Source of the DNA: Metridium senile
Lineage: Eukaryota > Cnidaria > Anthozoa > Actiniaria > Metridiidae
Assembly (NCBI GenBank): GCA_949775045.1
Contig: OX459096.1
Coordinates: 48,723,790-48,787,789, forward strand
Direction: 5' to 3'
Length of the DNA: 64,000 bases
Every line of letters starts with the position of its first letter. The first letter of the stretch is position 1. Shown one piece after another: positions 1 to 11,900 of this stretch. The notes under the pieces are model-generated. The model was not told where the DNA came from. It ran no database searches and saw only the letters and a list, made by a program, of their open reading frames with translations. A program made the position numbers and the translations under genes.

Positions 1-220
1 ATATGCAAAAATTTAAGGAAGATTGGCTAAAAAGGGTACAAATAAAGAAATTTAGATGGAAAAATAGGGAAAATTAGATGGAAAAGTTGTTTAATGTAAA
101 TGTTGTCATGGAAAGAACACGAGAATTTATTAATAATAATGACTATTTTAAAAAGAAAATCTTATTGAACGACACATAAAAAATAAGAAAAAATACAAGA
201 AAAAAAATGAATGAACAAAC

Positions 221-473
221 CTTGAGCATACTCCATCGCTATCATCAACGCTTTGTCCTCCACAAAACTATGAAAATAACGAATAATATTAGGATGTTTG
301 AATCTTGAAAGGACAGTTACTTCGTTGAGAGCAGATTGTCGTTCTTCTTTGGTCATCTCTTCTACAGGAATTTGTTTGATAATGACCAAGTAGTTGTCGA
401 CGAGTCGACGACAAAGATAAACAGTCCCGTAAGCACCACGACCTACTATACGAATTTTCTCATAATCTTCCAT
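221..473 (-). CDS. NEK8: NEK8-like NIMA-family kinase, first coding exon (partial)
   Basis: This is the N-terminus of a Ser/Thr kinase of the NEK8 type. In vertebrates NEK8 acts in the inversin compartment of the primary cilium. The exon encodes 84 residues from the ATG at 473 and ends at a GT donor (220-219) in phase 1. Visible are the glycine loop GRGAYG (residues 11-16), the ATP-binding lysine K33 in the context VIIKQIPVE, the alpha-C glutamate near residue 51, and the hinge ALMIAMEYA. These match my memory of vertebrate NEK8 closely, including the position of K33. The rest of the kinase domain and the expected RCC1 repeats lie beyond the left edge. Bases 1-220 are intron. The gene is divergent from CCDC13, 473 bp away. 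NEK9 is the nearest alternative but normally has a longer N-terminus. Confidence 0.92.
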
Positions 474-946
474 ATCAAATACGCTTGAGTTTTTTCTTCG
501 ACAAAGAACACGGTGTTAAATCTTTCAAGGTATCAAAATAAAGGTAGAATTCACACGAACAAGTGCATTTTATGCGTTTGCATTCTCTCGAGTTGTCAAA
601 ACACGTTTCACGACATTGTTACCACACTCCCCCTCTGATCATCTTACCCCGTCTTGTACACAGGAAGACCACAAGCAACTTTTGTTTAAGTCAACTTTTA
701 AGCCATAAGTTGGCTCAAACTTCAGACATATTACAATCTATTTACTCTCTATTTCTTTAAAAATTAAATGATTTTGTCAATTGCTAAATCTTTATTAAGT
801 TAGCTCATTTGAAAGAGTATATTGTTGTATATGAGTTGGGTTTCCTGTGGCTGCTTTCTCTTCAGTTGTTGTCATTGTCAACGAGAAATACAAGATGGCG
901 CCCAACATATACAGTGTAAAAATATCGTCTAAATACCATTAAAACG
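474..946. promoter_or_regulatory. Shared divergent promoter region, NEK8 / CCDC13
   Basis: This 473 bp interval separates the start codons of two head-to-head genes, so it must hold both 5' UTRs and promoters. I see no TATA box at a fixed distance. At 868-882 there is an imperfect GTTG...CAAC inverted repeat resembling an RFX X-box (GTTGTC, spacer, GTCAAC). Each half-site has one mismatch to the mammalian consensus, so this is weak evidence. Co-regulation is inferred from the arrangement and from both products being ciliary or centriolar. Confidence 0.6.
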
Positions 947-3900
947 ATGAGTATTGCCGACTCAGAGACACTGAAACATCAGTTTCAGCTTATACAGGAA
1001 CAACAACAGAAAAAACTACTCGCTAGAAAGCAGAAAAAAGCTTCTGCTAAAGAGACCACAGCGGTATCGACAAAGGATGGCTGGGGGCTTGAAGATGATT
1101 TAGAACTAAAGGTACCGATTTTCAACCGAAGTCTTGACAAAAAAGGACGACTTAGTCCTCTATAAAAGGGTATATTTCATAAATAAACACTTTTTGCGAA
1201 TGTTTTACTTGTAATGAAAGGTTTAAAATCACAATTTCTAATTGTATGAACGACATATACCATTTAATATCATGATAACCCATGAATCTCGTTATTTTCA
1301 AAAGCAGGTTTAATATTAAGTTTAAGTGTAAGATCAAAGATTTAACCTAAGATAGTTTTTTTGCGTTTAATATTTAACTCTAAGAAATTTACAATAGGTA
1401 TGATTTGAATAATAAATTTGATGATGAAAGGGTTAATGACATCATTGAATACATGTCTCATAATGCACTTTATATTTAACAATTATTCGCCGAAGGCGAA
1501 GTGATTATCGGTGAATATTTACCGAGCGGCGAGTCTTCGAGCTGCGAGGTAAATATTCACCGATAATCACTTCGCCTGAGGTGAATAATCGTTTTAGTAT
1601 AAATACAAAGGTGATTATTTCAAAAAAGAAAGAAGGAAACAGCATTGAAAGTGAAAATATTTTATTTTTTAAAAGCGCGACCGTCACTCGAAAGTGTCCG
1701 GCTCGCATTGTCTCGCTTAATGACAAAAAAAACAACGTGAAAATTTACTATGATACCTTTAAATAGCTTGACACGAAACTTTGTAGCTTCTTTAGTCGGT
1801 TTTGGGACAACATTTTCTTTAAAGTTTTCAATTTCATCTTCGCTAACAGTGACAAAACGACTACTGGCAGCCATTTTGTCCGAAAAGGTGATTATCGGCT
1901 GATAATCCGAGATAGCAAACCAATCAGCGCGCGCGATTTTCTATAATCACCTGCGTATTTATACTAATTACTAATATTCATGTTGACGTAAATCTTTATT
2001 CTCAAGCAATCCATCAAAATAATTACTATAAAATACAACATAAATCACATAGCCTAGAACTTATTCCATTAAAAAATGAAATTAACAAAATAATAAGAAT
2101 AAGAATAGTGGTGTTCAATTGAAGGAGCATTACTAACAGGTATTTAAAATGGAAATCATTTCAGTTGGATGACAAGGTTCCTGACGATGAGAGACTACGT
2201 ATGAATAGTGAACTTGATGAACTCAAACAAGCCAATAGGGTAAGTGTTTAGCTCATTAGTTATCATTTTTAATAGACCATTTTATCATTCACATTGCTCA
2301 GTTTGTTTTACAGCCAAACCTACTGAAGCGTTCCGTTCTTGTGCTTTTGGGAATGTGATTTTAGATTAAGACTTCCCTTCTTTTCTTCCTTTCCCCCTCC
2401 CCCTACACTTCCTTTTTGCTCGCTCGTTAAAAACAGGAAACCCAAAACCCGATTTTCCCAAAAAAACATGCCTGTTTTACAGGCTATTATTCAAAGTGGT
2501 CATTATATTTCAATTTGGTGTATGTTTTAAGAATAAAGATCAACAAACATTGTTTTATTCAAGTTCTAAAGAATGTGTTACATTAAATAAAGTTAAAATG
2601 CAGCTATTTTGCACCAAAAAAAGTTGTTTTGCACAAATAGTTTCTTCTTCATATATCAACATTACCATAGAAGTGCATTTGCTTTCATGGCTGCACTAAG
2701 AAGTGCACGTGTTAATGTAAATAATGATGTCTATGTTGTCTTTCCACTAAGGTTCTTAAAGATGAGAATGGAAGACTGTACAAGCTTCTTGGTGAAAGAG
2801 ATGAGGAAATGAGAATAATCAGAAAACAAAGAGACAATGAGAGAAAGGCATTAGCAGGTACTGTATTTACTTGAATTTATAAGCATCGCTGCGCTTATTA
2901 AATTTTTCTCGATCTCACTGTCCCCTTTTTGATCAGAATTACGAATATTGGGGAGATAACTCAATAGGCAAGCAATAAAATATAGTTATGCCTAAAAGTA
3001 ACCAAAATGGTTTTTGTCTTGAGGCGCAATTTTGGAACTATTCGTTTTGACAAACAATCCTTTGCGCGCTTTGAAGCGAGATCACCTAGTTATTGTGTTG
3101 TTTGTGTTAACAGGAACAGGAGTTGCTGCTGATACTGCAGCTGGTAAGATTGTTGAATTATCAAAGAAGAACCGTGAAATGACAGCAGACCTTCAAAGTG
3201 AGAAAAGTAAAGCCAGACAACTCTCAAAGAGAGTACAAGAACTAGAGTCAAAGGTGAGATTGATTAATTTTATTATATGGTGAGAATAGTGAAAAGGCGG
3301 TTGATATATAGTCCAAATTCTTATCCTATAGTAGCCTACTCTATTTGCACTGTAAGTTCTAGCTAATTGTGATACATATTAATCAATTTAGATCGTTGGT
3401 CAGCCCAAAGTCATGCAAGTACAAGCAACAAATCACAAAGGATCAAATGAGGTACAAATTATATTTTCTTGTTTATTTTTTCTATTTTTCTTTATCTATT
3501 TTTGTTTCTTTATTCATATTTTGTAATGTTTTATAAATTAGCTGTAACTTTGATAGTCCATTTAACCATAAATCCTGATATATTGATACTATTTAAATGA
3601 TTATATTTTGGTCATTTTTCCAGGAAACAAAAGAATTACAAGAGAAGCTTAAAAATGCGAATTTCAAAATGGCTGAGTATCGCAACCAATGTGAATCTCT
3701 TAAAAAGGAACTCAAAATTGTCAACAAGGTATTGTCATTCATATTTATGTCATTTAGTTTTTTAATTATGACAACAAAAATACATTATTGACTGTAACTG
3801 ACCCAAGTCCACGTCAAAATGCTTTGGGACTTTATTTAAAAAAATTAATAACTCACTTATGAATGATAACCCACAAATTCCTTAAAAAGGTGGAAAAACT

Positions 3901-6900
3901 CAACACACATCTAATTTGTATAAATTATAATTTGTTGCCATGGTTTCTTGTCTTTATTCAGTTAAAGTTAACTAGAAAAAAAATATGATGACTTACTATT
4001 TCAGTGTTATTTCTTATAGGTTCTTGGTAAAGAATTAGGTGAACATGTTAATGTAGCATCAATATTGAATGAACCAAGTGGATGGAGAGGACGACAACAA
4101 CAAATATCTGCTTTACAAAATAAGGTACCTAATGTTATAGATAGCTGCATGTGATTCTATTTTTTTTACCTAGAGGGGGAGGCTCAGGTGTAAAAGTGTT
4201 GGGTATGCTCATTGAGTCTCTTAGTGGTAAAAATCAGCAACTGGTATCTTTTAGTATATTGAAAAACGAAAATTACATCACCTTCTGCACTTTTTTTATC
4301 TTTAGGGGCAAAAAGGGTCCATGCCACACCCTTTTTTAAAGGACTTTGGGTATCTTTTAGGTGTGTTGATTCCTAACAAGCACAGCCAATATTTTTACCC
4401 CTTAGTCCTCTTGGGTTTTTCTTATTAAAGTTAATAATAAACATTATGAGAAAATAATGTGAAACACTCAGGTCATTTTTGTGTAAATGCACACAAGCAA
4501 TGGTAATGTTTTCGTTGTTAAATCTTCTGCTAATGGTAATCTTCTGCTAAGTGGTCATTAAAAACGGTTTTCGTTGTTTGATACTCTGATCTAAACACTT
4601 GGTATGTTGAGCGAATACATTAAAGCTGGAAACCACTCAACTTCATATGTGTAATTTTATTAATGTACAATTAATAATAATAATTTGAAATACTATAAAA
4701 TACTGACATTGTATCTTGAAATATTGCAATAACTATAATAATTAATTATAGTTATAATATAAAATTGAAATATTCAGAGTTGATAGCATTGAAAGTGCTT
4801 CCCATCACAGGTTACTGAGTTGAAGAGTCAGCTTCATGAGGTTGCAAGGTGCGGGTCTACAACTTCTAGTAACTTCCTGCTTCGTTCATCAATGGCCACA
4901 CCCTCCATGATGTCATCACATTATGACGAGAAACACAAATCTATGCTGAAAAAGATCGAAAAGGATCGAAAAGATACATTAGAGGTATAACATTTACATT
5001 TATAAGTAAACAAGACATAAATTTGAAATTAAGTGAGAAAAAGTCAGTTACTGTATTCACTCGAATAAGCGCCACCCTCGAATAAACGCCGCATTTGAAG
5101 CGCGAAAAATTTAATAAGCGATGCGGCGCTTATTCAAGTAAATACGATAATCCAGTCAAAAGTACAGCTGTTCTACATTTTTTTTTAATACAAATAAATT
5201 GAATCCTACTAGTTTTTAAAGTTGTTTATCTTCTTGTTTTCTTGGAAAATCAATTCAAATTAGGAAATGGTATATTTTAACCACGATTTTACTGTAGAAA
5301 ACACAAGGTGAACTTGACAAAATGACAGGAGATCACAGCCGACTACAGCAAAAGTTGGATGCATCAAAAGCAAGGAACAAAGTATTGTCCAATGAACTGA
5401 AGAGTGTCAAGGCACAGATCAAGACATTAATGGAGAAAGGTTCACATGATGATGAACTGATTGCTGCACTGATGGTGAGAACATCGACGATCGTTATTAT
5501 TGATTACTATCAACTCATTTGCAAGCTTTCAGACCTTTTGTCATTTCTTTTTTCTTGTTTGTCCTTCCTTCTTATTCCTTTTCCATTATTCCCTCCATTG
5601 CTTTCCTTTCTTTTCGATTCTTTGTCTTTCTTTTCATTCTTTTTTTTTTTTTGGAATTTCTTTTCATTTTTCTGCGTTAAGTATTAAAAAAGAAATCCAT
5701 CATGTCCACACACTGTCTTGTAGTTTCTTTACTCTTAAGATGACTTACCCTCAGGAACTTGAAACGCCAGATAACACCAACAGTCGATCGTGATATTTAT
5801 CACTGAAGACAACAACCCAAACGACCACAACCCAATTCAATAACAACATAATTTCACTCCTATAATTTCCATCAACATTTAAATTATAAACTGGACTAAT
5901 TCATCGATATGAGATAAGTAGTTTGTTATACACTTGTCTCACGAATGTCGAGTTTGTGTCGAAGTTGAAACGTCACAGTTCAAACCTTCGCCATTCGTGA
6001 TCCCGCCCCACCCAAAAGCGAAGGGAGAGGGCCCTGGGAACGAGGTTGTCGTGAGACAAATGAATAACATACTTTTTATCTTTAACATTATTTGAACTTC
6101 ATATCATCTCTCTAATAACAAGAACTATTAGTTTTATCATCGTCATGGCTGATTTAAACTAAAGGTGTGATTATTTCAGCGTGAACAAGAACATCTAAAA
6201 CAATCTGCAAAGAAACCTGCCACACCTACACCACCACAAGTGATCGTTACTCAAGACACGAACATGATAAACCGTTTAAAACAGCTTTGTGCACAACAAG
6301 AAAACCGAGTCAAGGAACTAGAGCGAGAACTAGAAAACACTGAACAAAAACTACGACAAGAAAGAACTGAAAAAGAAAACATTGAAAATAGACCCCCTCC
6401 TTCACCACCAGCTCGACCTGAAACAGCTGACGCTGTCTGTTCTACTGAAGACCTGGGACCCAAACCCCCTCCTTTTCTTAAAGAACAAAGACAGCCCCAG
6501 TCTCCCGCATACAGAAACAGCCGTTTAGGATATGGGCCACTACCTCCAACACCACCAAGTGCTGGACGAAACAGTAGAGCGAGACGAAGTAGCGCCAGTA
6601 ATAGGTATGTATACCCACATACATAGAAATACAAAACGCGCGAATGTTGAGCAAAGTTCCTATGCGGGTATCTGATTGTTGCAGATTTTCTCATTTTATT
6701 ATACACCTATTTCAAAAAACGTTGTCAGAAGGAGATCTGGATCTGTAATCTGAGACCGAAATGAATTCAGGAAAACTGCGTACTGCAAAAACCAGGCCTG
6801 GCCCTTTTTTCGTTTTTTTGTGCTTAGCACCTTCAGATTTATATTTACCGTCGCCATATCCGAAGCCAGAAAGTGCACGCAATGAGAAAAAACTGCCGTA

Positions 6901-8280
6901 CCCCACAATTCATTTCGGTCTCAGATTGCAGATCTCCTTTTGACAACGTTTTTTGAAATAGGTGTATATATGCTTTTTACTTCGACGAAGAGTCAACATT
7001 TTACGGTGTTACAAATTTCATTATATTACCTATCGTTTATATCAAACACCGACGCAGCCTATACTAGTTTACTCGCTAGTTTCTATTTATTATATAGTGT
7101 CATATAGATCCTATTGTATTGTTTTCATATGGCTATTTTTTATAACGCCTATTTTCGCGGTGTGGGTATTCTACAGATGGTACCTACATCCTTCATAACT
7201 TGATAAATAGTCATGAACCCGGCGATCTCTTCCTCCCTATGAGAAAGTCACTTTTAAACAGCTTACTATTTCATGATAATTACTGTGTTTCATGATCGCT
7301 TTTACGTAAAAGATAATGCTTTAATTATAAAGTGATTATAATTGTTGCAGTTCTTGCAACGTCTTAACTAATACTTGATAATTTGCTTTCAGTGAGGAGA
7401 TGCATGTTTTGCGGTGTCAGATCCAGGAGATAAAATCTACTTGTCAAGTTGCTGAAGTTGAACGAGATCGTCTTTTAGAGCTTGTTGCTGTTCTACAGAA
7501 ACGGTGAGTCAGCCAAAAGGTCTACCTCTTCACCGTATATGATCCCATTTTGTTCACAATTTAATTTAGCCATTCCCATCCATAGTACACTTTTTATATC
7601 TTTCAATGTGATTCCATTCATTTTATGTCTCTCTTTCTATCTCTCGTTCTCTCTCTCCTTCTTTCGTCCTCTCTTTCTCTATATTTATCTTCCATTCTAT
7701 CTTTGCTGTTGCCCCTGTGCAATGTAGCTTCGACATGTAATTCTTCTGTTTCCATATTTCATGTCTTCTTTACGTGTTCATTGTGAATTGATGCATTGAT
7801 GTTTCAAATACCTTTCAGAAATGACGAAGAGAAAAGCAAATGCTTCCAAGTCACTACCAGACTCCAAGAGCAGCGACGAGTGAATACACATATTGAAAAA
7901 CAATTAGGAAGAGTACAGTCTTCACAGAATTTTAAATCCATGAATTCATCTAAAGTCAAGCAGCGGGGCTCATCTTCGAGAATGGCTGGTGATGATAGTG
8001 AACGAATCAATGACGAAGTAGAAGAATTAAGAACTTGGTAAGTAAAATGGGCAACTTTATTATAAGGGAGATGTTTATATGTGTTATACATTTATATTTC
8101 CTTTTTCTCTTCAGGCTGGAAATTCAAAAAGACGAAAACGACGCCCTAAAAGAAGCTTTAAATTCCACTCTAAAAGCAAAAGAAGAAGATCTCAAATTTT
8201 ACCAAGAGATGATGGAGCAAACAAAGAAGGTGTTTCTACAAGGACTGCGACAGTTTCGACAGAACTCAGCACCAAGCTAA
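947..8280 (+). CDS. CCDC13: CCDC13, coiled-coil centriolar-satellite protein (13 exons, complete)
   Basis: Coding exons: 947-1111, 2165-2239, 2752-2857, 3114-3253, 3392-3451, 3624-3728, 4020-4124, 4811-4984, 5298-5474, 6180-6604, 7393-7503, 7819-8037, 8115-8280. They join in frame to 675 residues (human protein about 715). Diagnostic blocks match vertebrate CCDC13 in order: [20 protein letters not shown] in exon 4, the SGWRGR block in exon 7, [13 protein letters not shown] ending exon 9, [19 protein letters not shown] in exon 11, and the C-terminal [12 protein letters not shown] block in exon 13. Most of the protein is predicted coiled coil; a proline-rich, poorly conserved linker lies in exon 10. 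In vertebrates CCDC13 is a centriolar-satellite protein needed for ciliogenesis. An extra acceptor at 5754 followed by 13 codons and a stop could give a truncated isoform. Poly(A) signals lie 250-480 bp after the stop. Introns carry several inverted-repeat elements. Confidence 0.95.
1480..1967. mobile_element. Exon-carrying MITE, copy 1 (CCDC13 intron 1)
   Basis: The element has two modules. The left module (about 1480-1594) is a near-perfect hairpin starting ATTCGCCGAAGGCGAA. The right module (1595-1967) is bounded by inverted repeats TAGTATAAATACAAAGGTG and CACCTGCGTATTTATACTA, differing at two positions. A short coding exon lies inside, on the minus strand. The same composite occurs at 13815-14325 and 63094-63584, with a divergent relative at 59285-60005, so it is a dispersed family. 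Confidence 0.85.
1757..1874 (-). pseudogene. Isolated first exon of a repeat-borne protein (intact reading frame)
   Basis: An open exon of 118 bases starts at the ATG at 1874 (context [18 protein letters not shown]) and ends at a conserved AAG|GTATCA donor in phase 1. It encodes 39 residues ending [13 protein letters not shown] recall this N-terminal style (acidic EDEIE stretch, then TKKATKFGVK) from cnidarian multicopy proteins of the ZMYM/QRICH1/DUF3504 type related to Crypton tyrosine recombinases. That family link is from memory and needs a search. No downstream exon is visible in the element, so it is a stranded exon. Of the three close copies only this one is unbroken. Confidence 0.6.
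5047..5153. repeat. Palindromic MITE, CCDC13 intron 8
   Basis: The left arm (TACTGTATTCACTCGAATAAG) and right arm (GGCGCTTATTCAAGTAAATAC) fold on each other. Part of a related sequence is visible near 2859-2915 in intron 3. Confidence 0.65.
5940..6062. repeat. Short inverted-repeat element, CCDC13 intron 9
   Basis: The ends are TTGTCTCACGA and TCGTGAGACAA. The interior is GC-richer than the surrounding intron. Only one copy was seen. Confidence 0.45.
6703..6968. mobile_element. Foldback MITE with CACCTATTTCAAAAA ends, copy 1
   Basis: The two arms pair over about 60 bases: ACACCTATTTCAAAAAACG on the left, CGTTTTTTGAAATAGGTGT on the right, continuing inward through a conserved CTGAGACCGAAATGAATT stretch. 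It lies in CCDC13 intron 10. A second member with the same ends but a different interior is at 48500-48815. Confidence 0.8.
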
Positions 8281-8948
8281 CTCTAACTTAAATTGCTATA
8301 GAAACGCTGTTTCTATGGTGATCAAACGGTTGACGTCATAACGAAATCTTTGACGCCATCAGAGGTTCTGCTCCAGGAAGAAAACAGAATCCTAAAAGTG
8401 AAGTGGGACCTCTACTTAGCCTATCGAGTAAACATAGATCACTTGCCATACCAGCAAAGGTGGTCCTGATCAGGCATTGATAGGGGTGTGTTGCGGGAAG
8501 GAGAGAGAAATTAATACATGGAAACAATAAATCCTGGGTCTTTAAAAAGACTACAAACAAAAGAATAATAAACACAAGAAGTTCGAAAATATAAACCTGT
8601 ATTTACTAGCTATATAAACTATCAATCTTAAACGTCGACATTATGCTAAAAATGTCAGTGTCAATGGCAGTTTCTGCACCTTTCTTCACGTTTTCACATT
8701 GTACAGATTATTATAGTAATTATTAATGTACAAATCTGCTACAATGTCTTTTGAATAAAGTCAAGCAGTTATTGCTGTATTCATTACGGTTGCTCGACGC
8801 CTCATTTGGAGAATTTTTCTTTTTTTTGGGGGGGGGGGAGGGGGGGGGGCTGAATTTGTCTGTTTTCTTGGAAACGTGGAGTAAAAACCTTTGCTGCCTT
8901 ATTTCCTATTGAACATATTCCTTTCTAACAGTGTTCCGCAAACCGCGA
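8281..8948. other. 3' intergenic region between convergent CCDC13 and GPCR genes
   Basis: No coding sequence is supported here. It holds the CCDC13 3' UTR and poly(A) signals, and an impure G-rich tract at 8828-8850. The 3' UTR of the convergent GPCR gene must also end in it. Confidence 0.6.
8526..8759 (+). terminator. Candidate CCDC13 polyadenylation signals
   Basis: AATAAA hexamers occur at 8526-8531, 8567-8572 and 8754-8759 after the stop at 8278-8280. Which one is used cannot be told from sequence alone. Confidence 0.5.
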
Positions 8949-11900
8949 CTAATAATAAATGGTTATATTATTATTATTATGCAAACAAAAGCTTGTGCAT
9001 AGCGTTGAGTCAATAAAGTGATCATAGTTTTGCGGCATTATAACGTTCAATCCACAAGTGACTTTGCATGGCGGCACTGAGAAGCGAGTAGTTACTCTCC
9101 AGTTAAATACATGACTTGTCTTGGATATCAGAAGTTGGCTGATGTAATTGTTACAGAGATCTGTTCCATCTTCTTCGTCTGGAATGCTAACAGCTTTCCT
9201 GATGATAAAATAGAAACCTAAGTAAGTACAGCTTTGACTGTTGATAGCTATCTAAAACTGTCACCTCCGGCTGTGATTGGAACTCGGCTGACTTTTCCCG
9301 CGCAAAAAGTACAAAGACCAATTACATTTCTACTGGACATTGCCCGGGCGTAACACACTCACTTAGCCTGAGAAAACAGACTTTGTTTCGCTCCTCTTCG
9401 TCCGCGGGGGGACGAGGAGTGAAACAACGTCTGTTTTCTCAGGCTAACACTCACCCAGTATAAAACATACTCGGCTTAGCAAATATATATATGTAGTTCA
9501 TTTTGGTAATTCAAACCGATCTGGCACCCAATAATATAAAAGACCCATAGTTCTTATCGGTTGTGCAATCTCCAGTCCATTCGCGGTACCAGTGGTTATT
9601 TCTGGAAAAATGATAAAATCCTTCCCAGATTTTGTATCATGAGGTTTCCAGAAACAAACGTACCTCTACCGAGAGATTCTCGTGCGCACGCACATGATTT
9701 TAACACCACGAATACGCAAACGCAACCAATTATACTGAGGAAGATCTGTGGTGATAGATGGAAACTAGCCTCCTCCGCAGGCAACCCAACCGGAATTCGG
9801 ACTTCCTTTCTATATTGGGCTTCCTTTGTCATTACTTTCCCTTTGCGTTGGGTTTCCTGTGTTATGACAAAATAGAATCCTTCTCGGCCACAGGAACCCC
9901 AGAAGGCGAGATAGTTTGCCTGCGGAGGAGGCTAGATGGAAACGTCTCAAGAACAATTTTGTATTTAAAAAACGAGACAAAATTATAGTTTCGATATAAT
10001 GTGATGACTTACCTGGTAAATATCTGAGCCAATCAAATATCGTCCTTAATAAATGTACATAACCTTGACGGTATTGTTTAATCAACAGTGCATAGATGAT
10101 AGGATCCATGAATTGATTTGAGAACGTTCCTGATAAACAGTACTCTTTGAGATCATTCCTGAACGAAACTGAAGACATCACGATACCCATCGCAACCTGA
10201 AAGAAACAATGCTAATAGTGATGATGATGAACATGATAAATGACGATGATAATGGTAACGATGATGATAGTGATGTTTGATAGTTGTGGTGATAGTGATG
10301 ATGGTGACGATGATAATGGTGGTGATAATGTTGATGGCGACTATGAAGGTGTAATGATAAAGATGGTGAAGATATGATGCTAAGGATATAGTGGTGATTA
10401 TGATGGTGATTATGATGTTAAAGATGCATGGTGACATCATATGGTACAATGGATAAAACGACGATGATCATATCTAGTTAGTGATTAGTGATAATGACGA
10501 TGATGATGAATAAAAGTGCAATTTGCACATTTGACTATTTCCCATGCAACAACACGAAAAGGTACTAAGATTTCAATGGGGATTGTCTATGGTTGTTTTT
10601 TAGTCTTTTTAATGAAAAAAGCGCACAAGCGAGTGACGAATGAAAAAAGTTATAAAATCGTGTAAACTTTATAACACCATAATAACTAAATAACTCAGAT
10701 AACGAGTGGTCGAAGAATACAAAGCATGCGCAATTATAGATGTGTTTTTCCGGAAAGGTGACTACGCCAAATCAGTAAAGTCTTCATTACAGTGATAATT
10801 CTGTGAACTCGATGGTTGCACTTTGTACGTTGGAATGTTTATGTTCACTTTTCTCGCTGCCTGCCAATCAAAGGTGCTGACGACGTAGGCGAAAAAACAA
10901 ATTCAAACGTGCCAGGCATAACTATTTTTATTTTATCGATTTAGTACACACACCAGCATTCATGGCACACAAACAATTAATAGGACACGAAGTCCCCTAG
11001 GTTTATCTGCTTGCGGTTTTAATTATAAATCGATGTAACGATCAGCCCTTGACAACTTAACTGAACTGCATTCAAAATACGTATCATTTGATAGGTTCAG
11101 TCAAACATTTATAGAGAAGAGCTTAAAAATAGTGCAAAATTGATTTTGGATCGTCCGAAACGTAAGTGTTAATTCTTTTGTACTCTAATAGTTCCCTTAT
11201 ACAAAGGCCAACGCATCACGCATTCCCGCGCTGGTTATCGTCAATTCATGATTGTCCCGCATTTAGTTGACTTGAACTGAGGCCTGTTTAGTGTAAAGCG
11301 TGATATTTGATTAAAAATGAAATCGTGAAGTACCTTCTAATCACTTCTAGTCAATCGTGATGTTCCTAATCCTCCCTTTAAGGCATTGTCTGGGGAAATC
11401 ATTATCATGCACGCACACATAGGAAATACTAAAAATAGCTTGGAAAAATCATCTCAACTTCTCGTGTTTTTAGAATTACATCACACAGATGACTCGTTGT
11501 GATGATTAATTACTAAGGTGTGAATATCAGGGTACTCTGACTACTAGCTCGTCATTCTTGGTGACTATCATGAAACCCTCTAAACAGTCTAGGTGTCGAT
11601 GCATTGATGAAAGATCATACTAACCAATTTAACGCTAAAGTGTTAATTCAATTAATTAAACAGCAATAGTTTGAAACTACGTTAATTACTAGTTCTAATT
11701 CATGCACAGCTAAGGTCGTTAAATAGATGTTATGGCTGTATGGTGCACCTAAGGTCTGGCCATCAAATCCTGCTTTACATGGAATACTACCTTCAAGTTC
11801 AAAGTGAATACGATCATTTTCAAGAGAGAGATATTCACGATCGCTGTAGTTTTTAAAACAGTTTAAAGGAAACTGTAGTGAATTAATGACTATAAATGTA

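Noticed and set aside
6251..6706. 151-codon minus-strand ORF
   Set aside because: It is the antisense shadow of CCDC13 exon 10.
9561..10449. Several overlapping ORFs around the GPCR introns
   Set aside because: They run through the TAGCC MITE and GAT repeat; only 10196-10013 is supported as an exon by phase and the TM7 motif.
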